From assembly GCA_964020085.1 (NCBI GenBank), contig OZ026595.1, positions 9,348,516 through 9,412,515 on the forward strand: DNA of 64,000 nt. The letters run 5' to 3'. Every line of letters starts with the position of its first letter. Within the stretch, counting starts at the first letter, position 1. Made by a program: the position numbers and the translations under genes. The stretch comes from Micromussa lordhowensis. Its lineage: Eukaryota > Cnidaria > Anthozoa > Scleractinia > Lobophylliidae. The notes beneath the pieces were generated by a model that worked only from the letters and a program-made list of their open reading frames with translations, was not told the DNA's origin and did no database searches. Positions 26,449-37,400 of the stretch are shown piece by piece.

Positions 26449-27049
26449 AGTCCAATTACTAATTTATCGTACCTATAACAAATTTCGGAATTAAAAATGT
26501 CTTCTAAGAACTTCTTTTGAGCGAAAACGTCCGTAGCTCTTATCCTTAGTTTCGAAAACTGTAGAAAACATTGTAAGAAAGCCATTAAAGCGCGCGTAAT
26601 TGACGTGAAAATCACGTGGGTATCCAATTACAGCTGTCCGATTTGAAAAAGTTCAAATCGGACACCTGTAATCGGACACCCACGTGATCGCGCGCCGATT
26701 ACGTGACAAATAGGCGCGCGGAGAACCAATCACGATCTAGAATTTTGTTATAGATACGATTATTGGGATAACCTTTTCAAGTTAGATTAATATATTTCAT
26801 ATATTCGTTTGTCTGTAGATTTTCCCATCTGACAGCAACTTCATCCTATTGAGGATAGACCACGCCCAAGAAATCTACAAGAAAATGGCTACAGAGAAAA
26901 GAGTTGTGATTCGCTACCAAGGGAACAAAATCCACTGTAAAGATTGTGTGCGAATAACTGTTGGCACACCGGAGCAAAATGGCGTCCTCTTAGATACCCT
27001 GAAGAAAACAATCGCCGAAATTGGAGACACACAAAATGGTTGTATATAA
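19689..27049 (+). CDS. Histidinol-phosphate aminotransferase (HisC/His5-type), complete, six exons
   Basis: A PLP enzyme that transaminates imidazole-acetol phosphate with glutamate to L-histidinol phosphate in histidine synthesis. Exons 19689-19782, 21017-21264, 22937-23011, 25134-25378, 25634-25835 and 26819-27049 give 1095 nt, 364 aa plus TAA, all GT-AG with matching phases. The N terminus RPNILNLTPYRCARDD then LLLDANE resembles yeast His5. Residues 155-162 are SPNNPTGN, 183-189 DEAYVDF (cofactor Asp and Tyr), and 212-219 SKAFGLAG with Lys213 the expected Schiff-base lysine. Arg320 and Arg333 (in VRITVGT) fit substrate-binding positions. Length is normal for the family and no key residue is missing. 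I chose the ATG at 19689 because it gives a yeast-like N terminus and has A at -3; an in-frame ATG at 19635 would add 18 residues. Animals generally lack this enzyme, but introns and repeats inside them argue against bacterial contamination. I see no canonical AATAAA soon after the stop. Confidence 0.93.
21384..21505 (+). repeat. Dispersed CCATGGTTCGT repeat fragment
   Basis: Shares CCATGGTTCGT and CAGAATATCAGGACA with 5437-5625, and the CCATGGTTCGT motif in inverse near 30100. The family is unidentified. It lies in HisC intron 2. Confidence 0.4.
21549..21682. repeat. Nested foldback repeat in HisC intron 2
   Basis: Inner arms pair AACCCTAATTATTC with its inverse. Outer arms pair CAGGTTAAAATGAAATT with its inverse. 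Confidence 0.6.
21822..22352. repeat. Probable TTAA-type MITE remnant in HisC intron 2
   Basis: The right end AGTAGCACTTTAA resembles, in inverse, the TTAA-AGTGC terminus of the MITE at 57959-58729. The interior carries GACGTCAT and ATTTGCATA like that element. The left end is uncertain. Confidence 0.35.
23130..23470 (+). repeat. Penelope-type terminal-repeat fragment in HisC intron 3
   Basis: GC-rich relative to its surroundings and carries a hammerhead-like core at 23295-23328. I recognise the block around GCTAACGCTCGAAACGTC as very frequent in coral DNA. Borders are approximate and there is no coding potential. Confidence 0.45.
23295..23328 (+). ncRNA. Minimal hammerhead-ribozyme-like motif
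   Basis: Stem I GCT/AGC (3 bp); core CCGACGA (23298-23304); one extra A; stem II GGGC/GCTC with loop TAAC; then GAAACGTC (23318-23325). The layout matches the motifs in the Penelope arms at 57565 and 61387. The core C at the usual U4 position is non-canonical. Confidence 0.5.
26312..26763. repeat. Compound foldback element in the last HisC intron
   Basis: Arms 26312-26360 and 26419-26463 are inverted (GTACAATTCAGGGAGTAATCG and its counterpart). A second pair lies near 26466-26480 and 26744-26763, and a short hairpin with GTCCGATTTGAA lies near 26637. It ends about 55 bp before exon 6. Confidence 0.6.
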
Positions 27050-27256
27050 AGCATTTCACCACCGCTATGTCGTTTTTATACCAGACGCCTTTATCGTCTT
27101 AGACAGCTTAAACGTCTCCAGCATAAAAACCAATATGTCTAAATTAAGAAACTCAATGTTGTCACTTGTACTGTAGTTTTAATTTCACTGTTCAATAACA
27201 CAAATTTCTCTTTCAAGTTTCTTAGCTTGTATTTCAGTAACAGACCAAGACAGCAA

Positions 27257-27433
27257 TTAATTTTAATATGGCAGTGAGGTTTGTATAGGAAATCGGTCCG
27301 TTCGAGGAACAATTAGGGATTAATTGTATGCGTGAACAGATCGGACTTTCTGTTCACAAGTATAATTAATCCCTAATTGTTTCGAGAGAAAAAGACCGAT
27401 TTCCTATACAAACCTTGTTGCCATATTAAATTT
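27257..27433. repeat. Foldback MITE in the HisC 3' flank
   Basis: Arms contain GTTTGTATAGGAAATCGGT and its inverse, ending in TTTAATATGGCA and its counterpart. Confidence 0.65.
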
Positions 27434-27674
27434 CCGATTTTCAATGCCTTTTTTCCTTCTCGTAGGTTTCGGTCGATTTTGTGATGTCTTTGTTAACTAT
27501 TTCTTCTTCATACGAAGAATACGTTTGTTTGTCTGAAACGGCAAACCTGAAAGTTTTATCCGACGTTATGCGACGATACAATTAAAATTTAATTGTTCAG
27601 CTATCGATACAATTTTGGGATAAATCGATCAGCCTCCAACCAATAGGAGGCGAGTATTTACGGTAGCAATATTT

Positions 27675-27825
27675 AGCAATTATTGAACTCGGCTTTCGTA
27701 GGATATGAAGAATTCTGCAGAGCAAGGAGGGTGTTACCCACAGAGGCCGAAGGCCGAGGTGGATAACACCCTCCGAGATCTGCAGAATTCTTCATATCCT
27801 ACGAAAGCCGAGTTCAATAATTGCT
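27675..27825. repeat. Foldback MITE with ~50-bp arms
   Basis: Near-perfect arms (GAACTCGGCTTTCGTAGGAT and inverse) flank a short loop with GAGGCCGAAGGCCGAGG. Confidence 0.7.
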
Positions 27826-27966
27826 TTATTATTCATTCAAAATATTTCCCCGTTTCCCCGTTATCTCGGTCAACGGTTCAATAATCTGCAGCGGACTGCA
27901 CTTTTGACGTCATTTTGACGTCATCGTCAATAATCTGACGGGTTCAACGGTTCAATAATCTGACGG

Positions 27967-27999
<33 letters not shown>

Positions 28000-28099
28000 G
28001 CGAAGATTCTTTCCAAATTTGGTGAAAAGCAGCCGGTTATGGTAAATTATGCGTGTGGTTTTAATCAGAAACGGGGAAATATTTTGAATGAATAATAAT
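27826..28099. repeat. MITE directly adjoining the previous foldback
   Basis: 31-bp perfect terminal inverted repeats at 27827-27857 and 28068-28098 (contain CATTCAAAATATTTCCCCG). The interior has short tandem copies of GGTTCAATAATCTGACGGG and TTTTGACGTCATT. Confidence 0.65.
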
Positions 28100-31000
28100 G
28101 TTATTGAACCTTTTTTTCTATTTTGTCTGTAGTAGACTTCACGTCTATAAAATAATTAGTTTTCAAAATAACGACATGCAATGTTAGTGCAGTGAAAGTC
28201 GTGGGATAACAGGCGAAAGCATTGTGAATTATGTTCTTAATTCCTTTGTGATCCTCCTCATTCAGGCGAAAATTTTACTACTTTTACAAGCTGCAAGCAA
28301 GGGTTGAATTGTATAACAAGCTAATGGAATTGAATTGTCATCCTAAAGGTAAAAGTAAAGCAAGATATAAAGGAGCTTTATTTACACAGTGTCTTCAAGT
28401 TTTGGCTGATCGCGGGCTGACATTCGCAAAACAGCTTTAGCTGATAGCGTCATGAGCAATATATAGTAAAGCTTAAACTCATTGACGGGGGATACTATAA
28501 AGCTTAAAAAAGGAAGACGTTTTTGTTGTAAGTTATACCTCTTGTACTTGTGGCACAAAATAAAATAGTTAAAAACGCGACTAGTGTAAAACCGGTGATT
28601 GTGCCGCTCCTCGTCAAGTCAAAGTTTCACAGAAATTGTCCGCGCCACGTTCAAAGTGTCCGAGTTCTTAAAATTGTCAAAAGTTATTTTCTTCCAGTTA
28701 CTCTATTCGTAGTTCTGTCCTATCGAACCAGTGCCGATTCAATCGAAGCCAATCGAACGTTATATTGAGATCGATTGCTCAAATTATTTTGTGAGAGTTC
28801 GATTGTGCTTGAGTACCGAACTCAATCGACTGAACCCAATCGAACTTAATGGAACGTTCGATTTGGTTCGAATAGAAACGTCGGGTTTCAGTCCAGTTGA
28901 AAGCTATTTTTTCAAATTATGATTTTGTTTGCTGCGAGTGCTGCAGAACTCAACGAAATTTCATCGCACATAGCAGTGAATCAAAATTGTCTGTTCCAAC
29001 GTCAATCGTACTGCAAGACTAAGAGCATGATTGGCGGATCACAAACTCAGACTCTCTCATTTACATTCGTGCTGTGATTTGTTCAAAATTCTCGGGAGGA
29101 CCCGGTTAATAGTCGAACAAATCACGAAACAGTTCAACTTTAACTGCAACTTGCGATAATCGTGCCTGTTTTTCGGAACTGTAATTATTAGATGGCTTAA
29201 TATAAAGATCTAGCCAAGCCTAACAGCGGAGCTCCTGATTGCAATAATTAACCATGAAGGAAAAAGAAGATTTATTTTTCTTACATCAGAAAATTAAGAA
29301 ATGATCAATTGTGAGCATGTTATCGTTCAGCGTGTAGTTTCGCTACAATATTGTAGAAATTATGTACGCAATATCAGGGACTTCGGTTGCTGCAGACCGG
29401 CACAAATACCTTCGCCTTAGGCGCAGACCAAAGGTGAACTATAAAACCGAGTCGCTGTCCGTTGCCAGGAAACCCTCGAGTACTTTCGCTGACTCTTCTG
29501 CTCCTTAAATTTTTCTTGAAAGTCGTCAAAAATGTATCTCTTTTTGGCCCGCGCTCGCTTAGAGTCGAGGAAACTCCCACCCTCGCAATCTCGTTCCCAG
29601 GATCCTCCCTCGAGGAAGAGAGGACCCTGGGAACGGCGTTGCTGCTGTCCTTCCCAGAGGTCTCGTCGGCTCGGGTTTTTTTAACTGAAGTTTAACAGGT
29701 GAGCCGAGCGTTTGAACGGCTTGGTCGCAGACACCAGACGACAAGTAAAACGTAACGTACCAGAAGTCATATTACCAACAAAAGAATTACTACACCTGTT
29801 TTATTGGCTCGGTGGTTTTATAGCATAAAATCTGGAAATCGTATGTACACAACGTCATTTAAGACCCATATAAGTTTGTCTAATCTCAAAGTCTCCACGT
29901 AGGGTTGTTTGACCGTAACCAAATTCGCGATTAGCAAATCAGACGCCTTCCTTCTGTCACGAAAGTCACCGACCTAATATGGCCACATTTTTGGTCGAGT
30001 TTGGGTACGGTAAATCCCTAATCGTATCTTTTTAATACGCGTCGGCAGCATATTAGGCCTCGGTTTGGTCTCACCACATTTATTTCTGAAAACGAACCAT
30101 GGCTCGACCAAACTCTCCTGATAGGCCGCCAATGCATGTACGTAAACTGGCCTTGTGCCACTAAGAGTTCGCTTACCTACCTTTTTTATATCAGAAGCAT
30201 GCAGTCAGGTACTGTGCAATAGTAATGCAAGTAATGGATCTAAACTAATTAATTAAACTAACTAACAAAATCCTGTTTGGCATTAAGAGAGATTTAGGTT
30301 TTTAAGTTGCGTCGACATCAGATCCATAAAACTAAAACAATCTTGTAGTAAATCTGAAGAGCAGAAGTTTCGATCGTTAGTCCTTAGTTGCAGCAAATCT
30401 CGAAAAATCTTCCAGCTTCCTTACGACTTAAGACGTTTTCTTCAGGAAGTAAATAATCTCGCGATCATTGTTCGAAACAACTCAACTGGAGTTTCGTTTA
30501 AATAACGGAAATCATTGATAATACTAGTTGAACGCGAAAAAAAAAATGAGAACTAGTTTTATTATTTTCACTACCGTTATGAGGCCCCGCCCATAACGGG
30601 GAATTTGAAAATCCTGCTTAGTTGTACGCTTAGGCTTATTGTCCACACTAATCCGTCGCGAAAAAGGAGTTTTTCGAAAACGCTTTTCAAACCGAATTTG
30701 AAAACGCCGACTTTTCGTTTTAGTGTAGACGGAAAACATTTAAACAGAACTTTTCGAAAACGATGGCGTCACGATAATCGCGTGATATCCTTGACCGAGT
30801 TTTCCTCGAACACACATCCAAAATGACCGGTGATCGTTGCTTTTTAAAATTTCTCCGGCGGAGTGTGGACGGAAAACATTTGATGCGTTTTCAGAGTGAA
30901 ACCTCCGTTTTCAAATTCCTTCCGGCGTAGTGAAGACAACGCCTGAGAAGCACCAAATAATTCACTTAGAGGACTTTTGCGCGGTTGCATGGAATTGTCG

Positions 31001-31469
31001 GATGAATACCCCGCCCGCGCGAAAAAATCTAATACCCAGGCGGGGGTAGCTCAATAACGGTAACGAAAAAGACTAAATGTACTTGAAAAATAACAATAAT
31101 AAAATTAACGCTAAGTAACGCGTTGCTTATAACAACGTTCAAAGAAGATTTTGTCTTCTCCGTCACTTTCTCTCGCTCTACTTTGTGTAAGAAAGGCTCG
31201 CAGGACTATGAAGAACCTTCCTTGACCACAGTGCTTCGCACGCCCAGGAACTGCTAGTCCGTCTTTTATGAGTATATACATTAATCGAGTCCTGTATATA
31301 GATTTCTCCCCTATAATAGGGGATTGGTATTATATTAATTGCCACTGGTTTAACGAGCAGTACTTTTTCCTGTTTAGGCGGCTGTGAAATTGATGCGATG
31401 CGCGGAGCACTATTTGAGGAAGGTTCTTATAAATGAGTTCAACACATGTACAATTCTTACAAGAAGTCT
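28100..31469. other. Gene-free spacer between HisC and the Kazal gene
   Basis: No supported gene. It holds a cluster of CAATCGAA/TTCGATTG words at 28720-28880, a short inverted repeat at 29588-29634 (GTTCCCAGGATCCTCCCTC and near-inverse), and the GTGTGGAC-family copy at 30635-30955. Confidence 0.6.
30635..30955 (+). repeat. GTGTGGACGGAAAACA-family MITE, copy A
   Basis: Contains GTCCACACTAATCCGTC, TTTTCGAAAACG and GTGTGGACGGAAAACATTTG. Related copies occur at 35045-35385 (inverted) and 43035-43315. Confidence 0.6.
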
Positions 31470-34400
31470 CTAATCCCGCCTGTCCTTTTTTCCTTTACGA
31501 CCGAACCTCTTCTTTTGGCTCTTTTTTCCTTTTTTCCCATTCTTTCCTTTCTTTCCATTTTTTCGTTTCTTGCACTCGTCTCTGTATCTTAGCGTAATTG
31601 GCCTGTGCTTGTTTCTCCTGGCGTGACACATGGCGACACGCAAGCGGCATATGTTCGGATACGTTTTCCCGTCCGACCCACACACGGGTTTATCGACCAC
31701 TTTGCAGTCCTCCCACCTCGGGCAAGGTTTTGGCGTGGAGGGCACACCGCACGGTCCATTATATTGCAAGCGAAGCGAGCCCCTGTCTTTCTTGGGCAGA
31801 GCACACTTGGCAGCGGCAAGAAGGCAGCCGTTTTTGTATGTTTTATTATCAGTTCCACACACGGGACGGTCTTTTGAAGGACAGTTCTTGGGACAAGGTT
31901 TGGCAGACGTTTTACTACCGCACGCACCTGAAAGAAATCACATGTAAACGAAATGTAAACTAGGTAATTCATTATTTATCTGAACTCTATAAAAATAGTT
32001 CTATTTAAGAAATTGACTCAGTTTTTCATGCGTCTGTCCTGTTATTGATCATGAATTTCGTCAGAACATTGTCAAAGGAGTATCCGCAGGCTACTTTGAC
32101 AATGTTATGACAAAATAATACAACAGACGCACGAAAAACTGACGTCAATTTGTTTTTTTTTACGATAACAAATTGTCAAATTGCCCGCCCTCGCTGGTTG
32201 ACGCATCACATAAATTAAAAATTCATGTGTCTGTCCGCTTATTAACAATGAAAATTAATTAGCCAATGAGCGCACGAGAATTTCTGCAGTATCATAAAAA
32301 TACATGAAGTTCATTTGTTTGTAGTCTGCGTTTGTATTTGGTCAGCAGATGCCACCATGACTACTATATGAGTCACAGAGTCTTGTGTCGGGAAGCGAAT
32401 TCCTAACCATCCTCCTCTAAAACTCAAAATCATCTACTTTAACTCACTATAGTGAAATCGCGATTTTCCTAACCATCCAGGAGAATGAAATTGGCTCAAA
32501 AAAGTGGGAAGTTTCGAAAAATCGAGCGAACGATTTATTGGGAGTCCACTGTCCACCATCGAGGACCTATTTTCTGTCAAACGAAGATGCAGCCAGCTTC
32601 AAAGGCAGATTTTATCAAAAGTGAAGATGAACGTTGTTTGTTAACATTTCTCTTTTAACCATGCATCCTGCAGCCCTCGTTGAATTCTTGTGATCGACTG
32701 ATTTTGACCCGGAATGAGGTAACTGAAGCGATTTCTTTGAATTAAATCATTGTTAAATGACTGTCGTCTCGTTTAGGAGCAAAGAATTTTTAATTATGCA
32801 TTGATTTAATTTTCAGAACATATAGGTGCACATGAGGTCATGTCCTGCATGATATATTTAGTAAGCAGATGTGATATAAGCATGTATGGAATAACCAAAT
32901 ATATCGTGCAAGCCATATGGTAAATATTAATAATAACATTAAGTTATCTGCCCTCAGTAACATAAACATCATATCTTCACGTAGCAGTTCTTAACTCGTC
33001 CCCAGAGTGCTTTACATGTAAAAAAAAAGTTGCCGATAACTGAAGTTCCAAAGCGACTTGAGCCAGGTTAAAACCACCGCACACTTTGATAGTTATGCGA
33101 TGTACAAATCTAGCGCGCCTAATGTTTGATTCAATTGTAAGGCCTGGCCGATTCACACTATAGCGACATAACAACAGATCAGTTTTTCCTTGTGTCGTTC
33201 TGTTCATGCTGTTATGTTACTATTATATTATGTCATTATAACAGGATGTTCACCGTTGAAATATAACGCCCATCTTATATCATTATTTTTATGTCATTAT
33301 GTCGTTATCAATGTCGCTAGTGTGAACTAGGCTTAACAGCTATTTGATATTCAGGATTTTTGCCATAAAATAAATTGAGGTATATGTATGACTGAATGTA
33401 GTATCAAACTATTACAGTGAGTTAAACACAACTTTCATCATGATCAATTATTCAATACCGAAAAATAGCGCCGGTGATCAACTTTCTCCATTGATTTCTA
33501 TCACGCCCTCAGTGGAGGCCTCGGCCTAAGATATTTCTCAGACTTCCTCACGGGCGACATCAATAATTGACCTACCAGTCCGTTCAATCGCGTTATTTCC
33601 CTATATTTTGTTTGAGATAAATCCCTAGGAATGTTTGCTCCCAAAAACCCCCATTAAGGCTATGGAAGAGATAGCACACGGAGACATATTAACGAGATTG
33701 ATAAGTCAATTGATCATTATTACATTCATTTGTGATCCAATTGAAACTTCTCGAGATCCACACACACATCAACGCGAACGAAATCACGCAATAAGTTTTC
33801 AGCAAACTGCCTTTAGTAGAAAACCTATTTGTGATCCTTTCGTACAAAATTTTGATGAAGCGTTATGTTGGAACGATTCCTTTCCAAGTAGATAGCGTGC
33901 CTAGACGTCCGATATCTCTGAATAACAGGTAGGCCGGAAAATTTACTTAAAATAACCTTTCGTATTTGAGCTATACGTCGTTCATTAAATCTTATTATGC
34001 CTCACTTATTCTGTTACAATAATTGCTCAACAATGTTAAGTCGACAACAACTTTAAGCGACAGGAAATGTAAATAGGGAAGACGAAAGACCTAATCTTCA
34101 ACAAGTCATGCTTCCAAGTTTGGGGTGTGTCTAGCCGACAATAACCGTTTCAACATTTCCAACAATTGTGTTACATGTACGACACCGATTGGATTCAATA
34201 AATTCCTGTTTACTTTTCAGGCTGAGTGCTGCAGCAATACCTTAAAGCAACTTACTTCTGCAACTAGGGCACAAGCTCGCCAACCAGCGCCTAACCTCGG
34301 GTACTGCGAGAAAGTTCAATCATAAAGTCGCCTATGCGTAGAATGAGAATTTTCTTGGTACTGTTTGTAGCTTAACTCAGCTACTCCGAACGATATCTTT

Positions 34401-37400
34401 GGTTTCAACTCCGCCAAAGTGACATGGCAAACGTACGCTATGAACTAATTTTGAAAAGGCGTTTTAGAGAAAAGGGTCTTCGGCAATTAAATCACCATAA
34501 ACATGGGTTATTTGCGCGTATAAGTGTGAGGTCAAGATGGTTGGATGTAGGCCAAATTCTTTTGTTGCGTGTTTATGGACGGAGACGAAGTCGAGCTCCT
34601 GTATAAACACGCAAAGAAATTAACGAGGCCTATAACCAGCCAACTTGACCGAACAACAAGCTTGATGAATAAAGGATTTACCTTACGCGATAAAGATCAC
34701 CCAAAAAATTGTGTTCGCGCTTGGGACAAAACGCGTAATTTTCTCGGGTAGCCAATAGCAACGCAAGATTTGGTTCATCTGCCCGCTCACGGAGCTACTC
34801 TCAAGTCTGTCACGACCACGTGTAACCGGCAACAATTTACACGAGAAAGTCTTCGAAGGCCAGCTTATCTTGATTGGTTGCAAATACAGCGTGCGCACTC
34901 TGATTGGCTGCAACACGTGCTGTAATTTTCGGTTCTCACGTGACATAACCGTCGCCATGTTGTTAACAAAACATTTCTTGTTAGCTTGGTCGCTTCGACT
35001 TTTGCATCTGCCTGTAAGCCGTAAATTTGACAACAGTACTCTAAAGCCCCGTCCATAAGACTACGCCAGGAAGTTTCACTCTGAGAACTCATCAAATCCG
35101 TTCCGTCCACACTGTGTCAGAGGAATTAAAAAACGCAGCATTTGCGTTTGAAACAACTCGGGCAGGGAAATCACCTGATTATCGTGAGTTCATCGTTTTC
35201 GAAAACTGCTCCGTTTACAAAATGTTTTCTGTCCACACGAAAACGGTGTTTTCAAATTTCTCCGGTTCGAAGAGCGTTTTCGAAAAGGTCCGTTTTTATG
35301 ACGGATTAGTGTGGACAATAGGCCTTATCGTAGAAATAAAGCTGTGTTTTTAAATTTCTCTGGTGTATTGTGGACGGGCCTAAGTTATTCCATTTTTCAC
35401 AAGCTTTCCCCAGCTGATAAGTGATTTCTTTCCTCTAAGATTAGTACACTACTCCGAAACAGCAGGAAAGTTGTCTGAGTGCGTTTGTAAGTGAAAACGG
35501 GGTTACAGTTAATTAAAACCACAAACGCTTCAAATCGGCATCAGTTACTATTGTACTGTGGAATCCCGATTTCTCGAATCCTCATTTTTTCGAACCACCC
35601 GATAACTTGAACCAAAAGTCGTTCCCTCGCCTCAGTCAAACACTGTAATTTTAGCCCCGATTTCTCGAACCAATATGCGTTTCCCTTGGAGGTTCGAGAA
35701 ATCGCGATTCCACTGTATAGTCCTTCAACTTTTATGAAATCAGTTTTAGCAAACACATGTTCTCAATTGGCATATTCCTACCATTTATTTCTAATCAGAA
35801 AAGGAATTTCATTTCCTGTCTGTTCTTAAAAAAACAAGGGCGTTTAGTGTCGTATCTTGCGGGATTGTCGAGAATGGCGATAAAGTCTAACGTTAGTTCC
35901 ATCTAAAACAGTTTTTGCAATATGCTACCATAGTTAACAGAGGGAAATGCATGGTTAAGAAGCCCGGTTAACATCAAAGAAGGAAAAAAAAAACAACAAA
36001 AAAAACAGGCTAAGATTTATTTTGGAAGGTCCTTGACCCTGCAGATCGTTTGTTTTATGCTCATAGACAAGGCATGCATGTATGAGCACACACAACCACC
36101 TTTTGTATTTTGACAGGTTTAGTGCACAACAAAAACATACAACAAAGAACTTTGGAAGGTCTCATAACCATTTCCCTCCATTACGAACTATGATGCTACC
36201 TATTGGGTTCATAGCCATTACGAAACGTGGACTACACAGTTTTTCGAAATATGCACTACACTACAGTTTTTCGAAGAAGCGGGATCAACGGTACTAGTAG
36301 CAGGAATATAAGGACGAAGTATTTTTCAAGTTACTTGTTAAAGGGAGATTTTCGTGGCGATTTTGCCTTATTTTTGGTCAAAACATACAAAAATTATAAG
36401 TAGGCTTATTATTGCACGAAATTCTCCCAAAACACCAAAATGAAGATCAAGTGCATTGTGGAAGGGAGAACAAATTGCAAATAATTCAGTTTTATATTCA
36501 ATTTTTCTAGACACGACACGACGACAGTATTTGAAAACGCTGGCCAGGCTTCTTAAATTTAACATTACAACCCAGTACATGTGTAACTCATATAACACGC
36601 CTTGATACAACACTCCTTTCACAGTGCACTTAAAGTATAAAGTAATTGCTAGGTTTTTACGTTTCCTTCAATGAAAATAGGTCCTCTTGATTTTGACTTT
36701 TCCACGTCATAGCCATGACATTGCCCCTTTAAACTCGATATTTTTCGATAGACTTTTCGGAGGGGGCTGCCTCTTGAGGTCTTGTTGTGGATGGTAAGTG
36801 GTTTTTAGGAGGGGAGGGTCGTTGCTTGTTAAGGGAGGTTACCAAAGGAGAACGCGTGATGGACCCCAGGAATCTCATTTACCGCACCTGCAAACATTTA
36901 GCACTTCCCGCGCGACGATTTCCGTTTTTCTTTTACGGCATGCGTATCATATACTCACTATTTTTGCATGTTAACTCTAAACAGGCACACGCTTTCGAGA
37001 TCAGTAGAAATACTAGGCAGTTGATTTGCCTCGACTGCTGTCGTCTTATCGGATTTCACGAATAGATAGAGCCGGAGTATTTTCTCAAAGCCAAGATAAA
37101 TAACTCTCCCGCATTGAGTAAACAGGTTTTGGATATTGATCGTATATGATTGGAGAATTAGTGTCTCATTTCTGAAATTTGACACGAATGGCTTTCATTT
37201 TACAGCGTCCTACATCGCGCATAAAATGAGCGATAAACCAACTGAACTGAAAAAATAACCCTTGCCTGAGTTGGGTCATGTTTATAAAGCCATGCGACAT
37301 TGTGGCTGTGTGTGTTTGTTTGCTTTAGCGAGCGTTTTAACCTCATCACGTTTTTTTTGATCAACTGGCTGACAAAAGCAGTCTTAATCAAGTGAAGAAA

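Noticed and set aside
28868..28880. GAAACGTC as a further hammerhead core
   Set aside because: No CTGANGA-type core or pairing stems lie upstream at a suitable distance.
31598..31963. Several plus-strand ORFs of 90-121 codons
   Set aside because: They lie opposite Kazal exon 3 and only mirror its codons; the minus strand has the cysteine pattern and matching splice sites.
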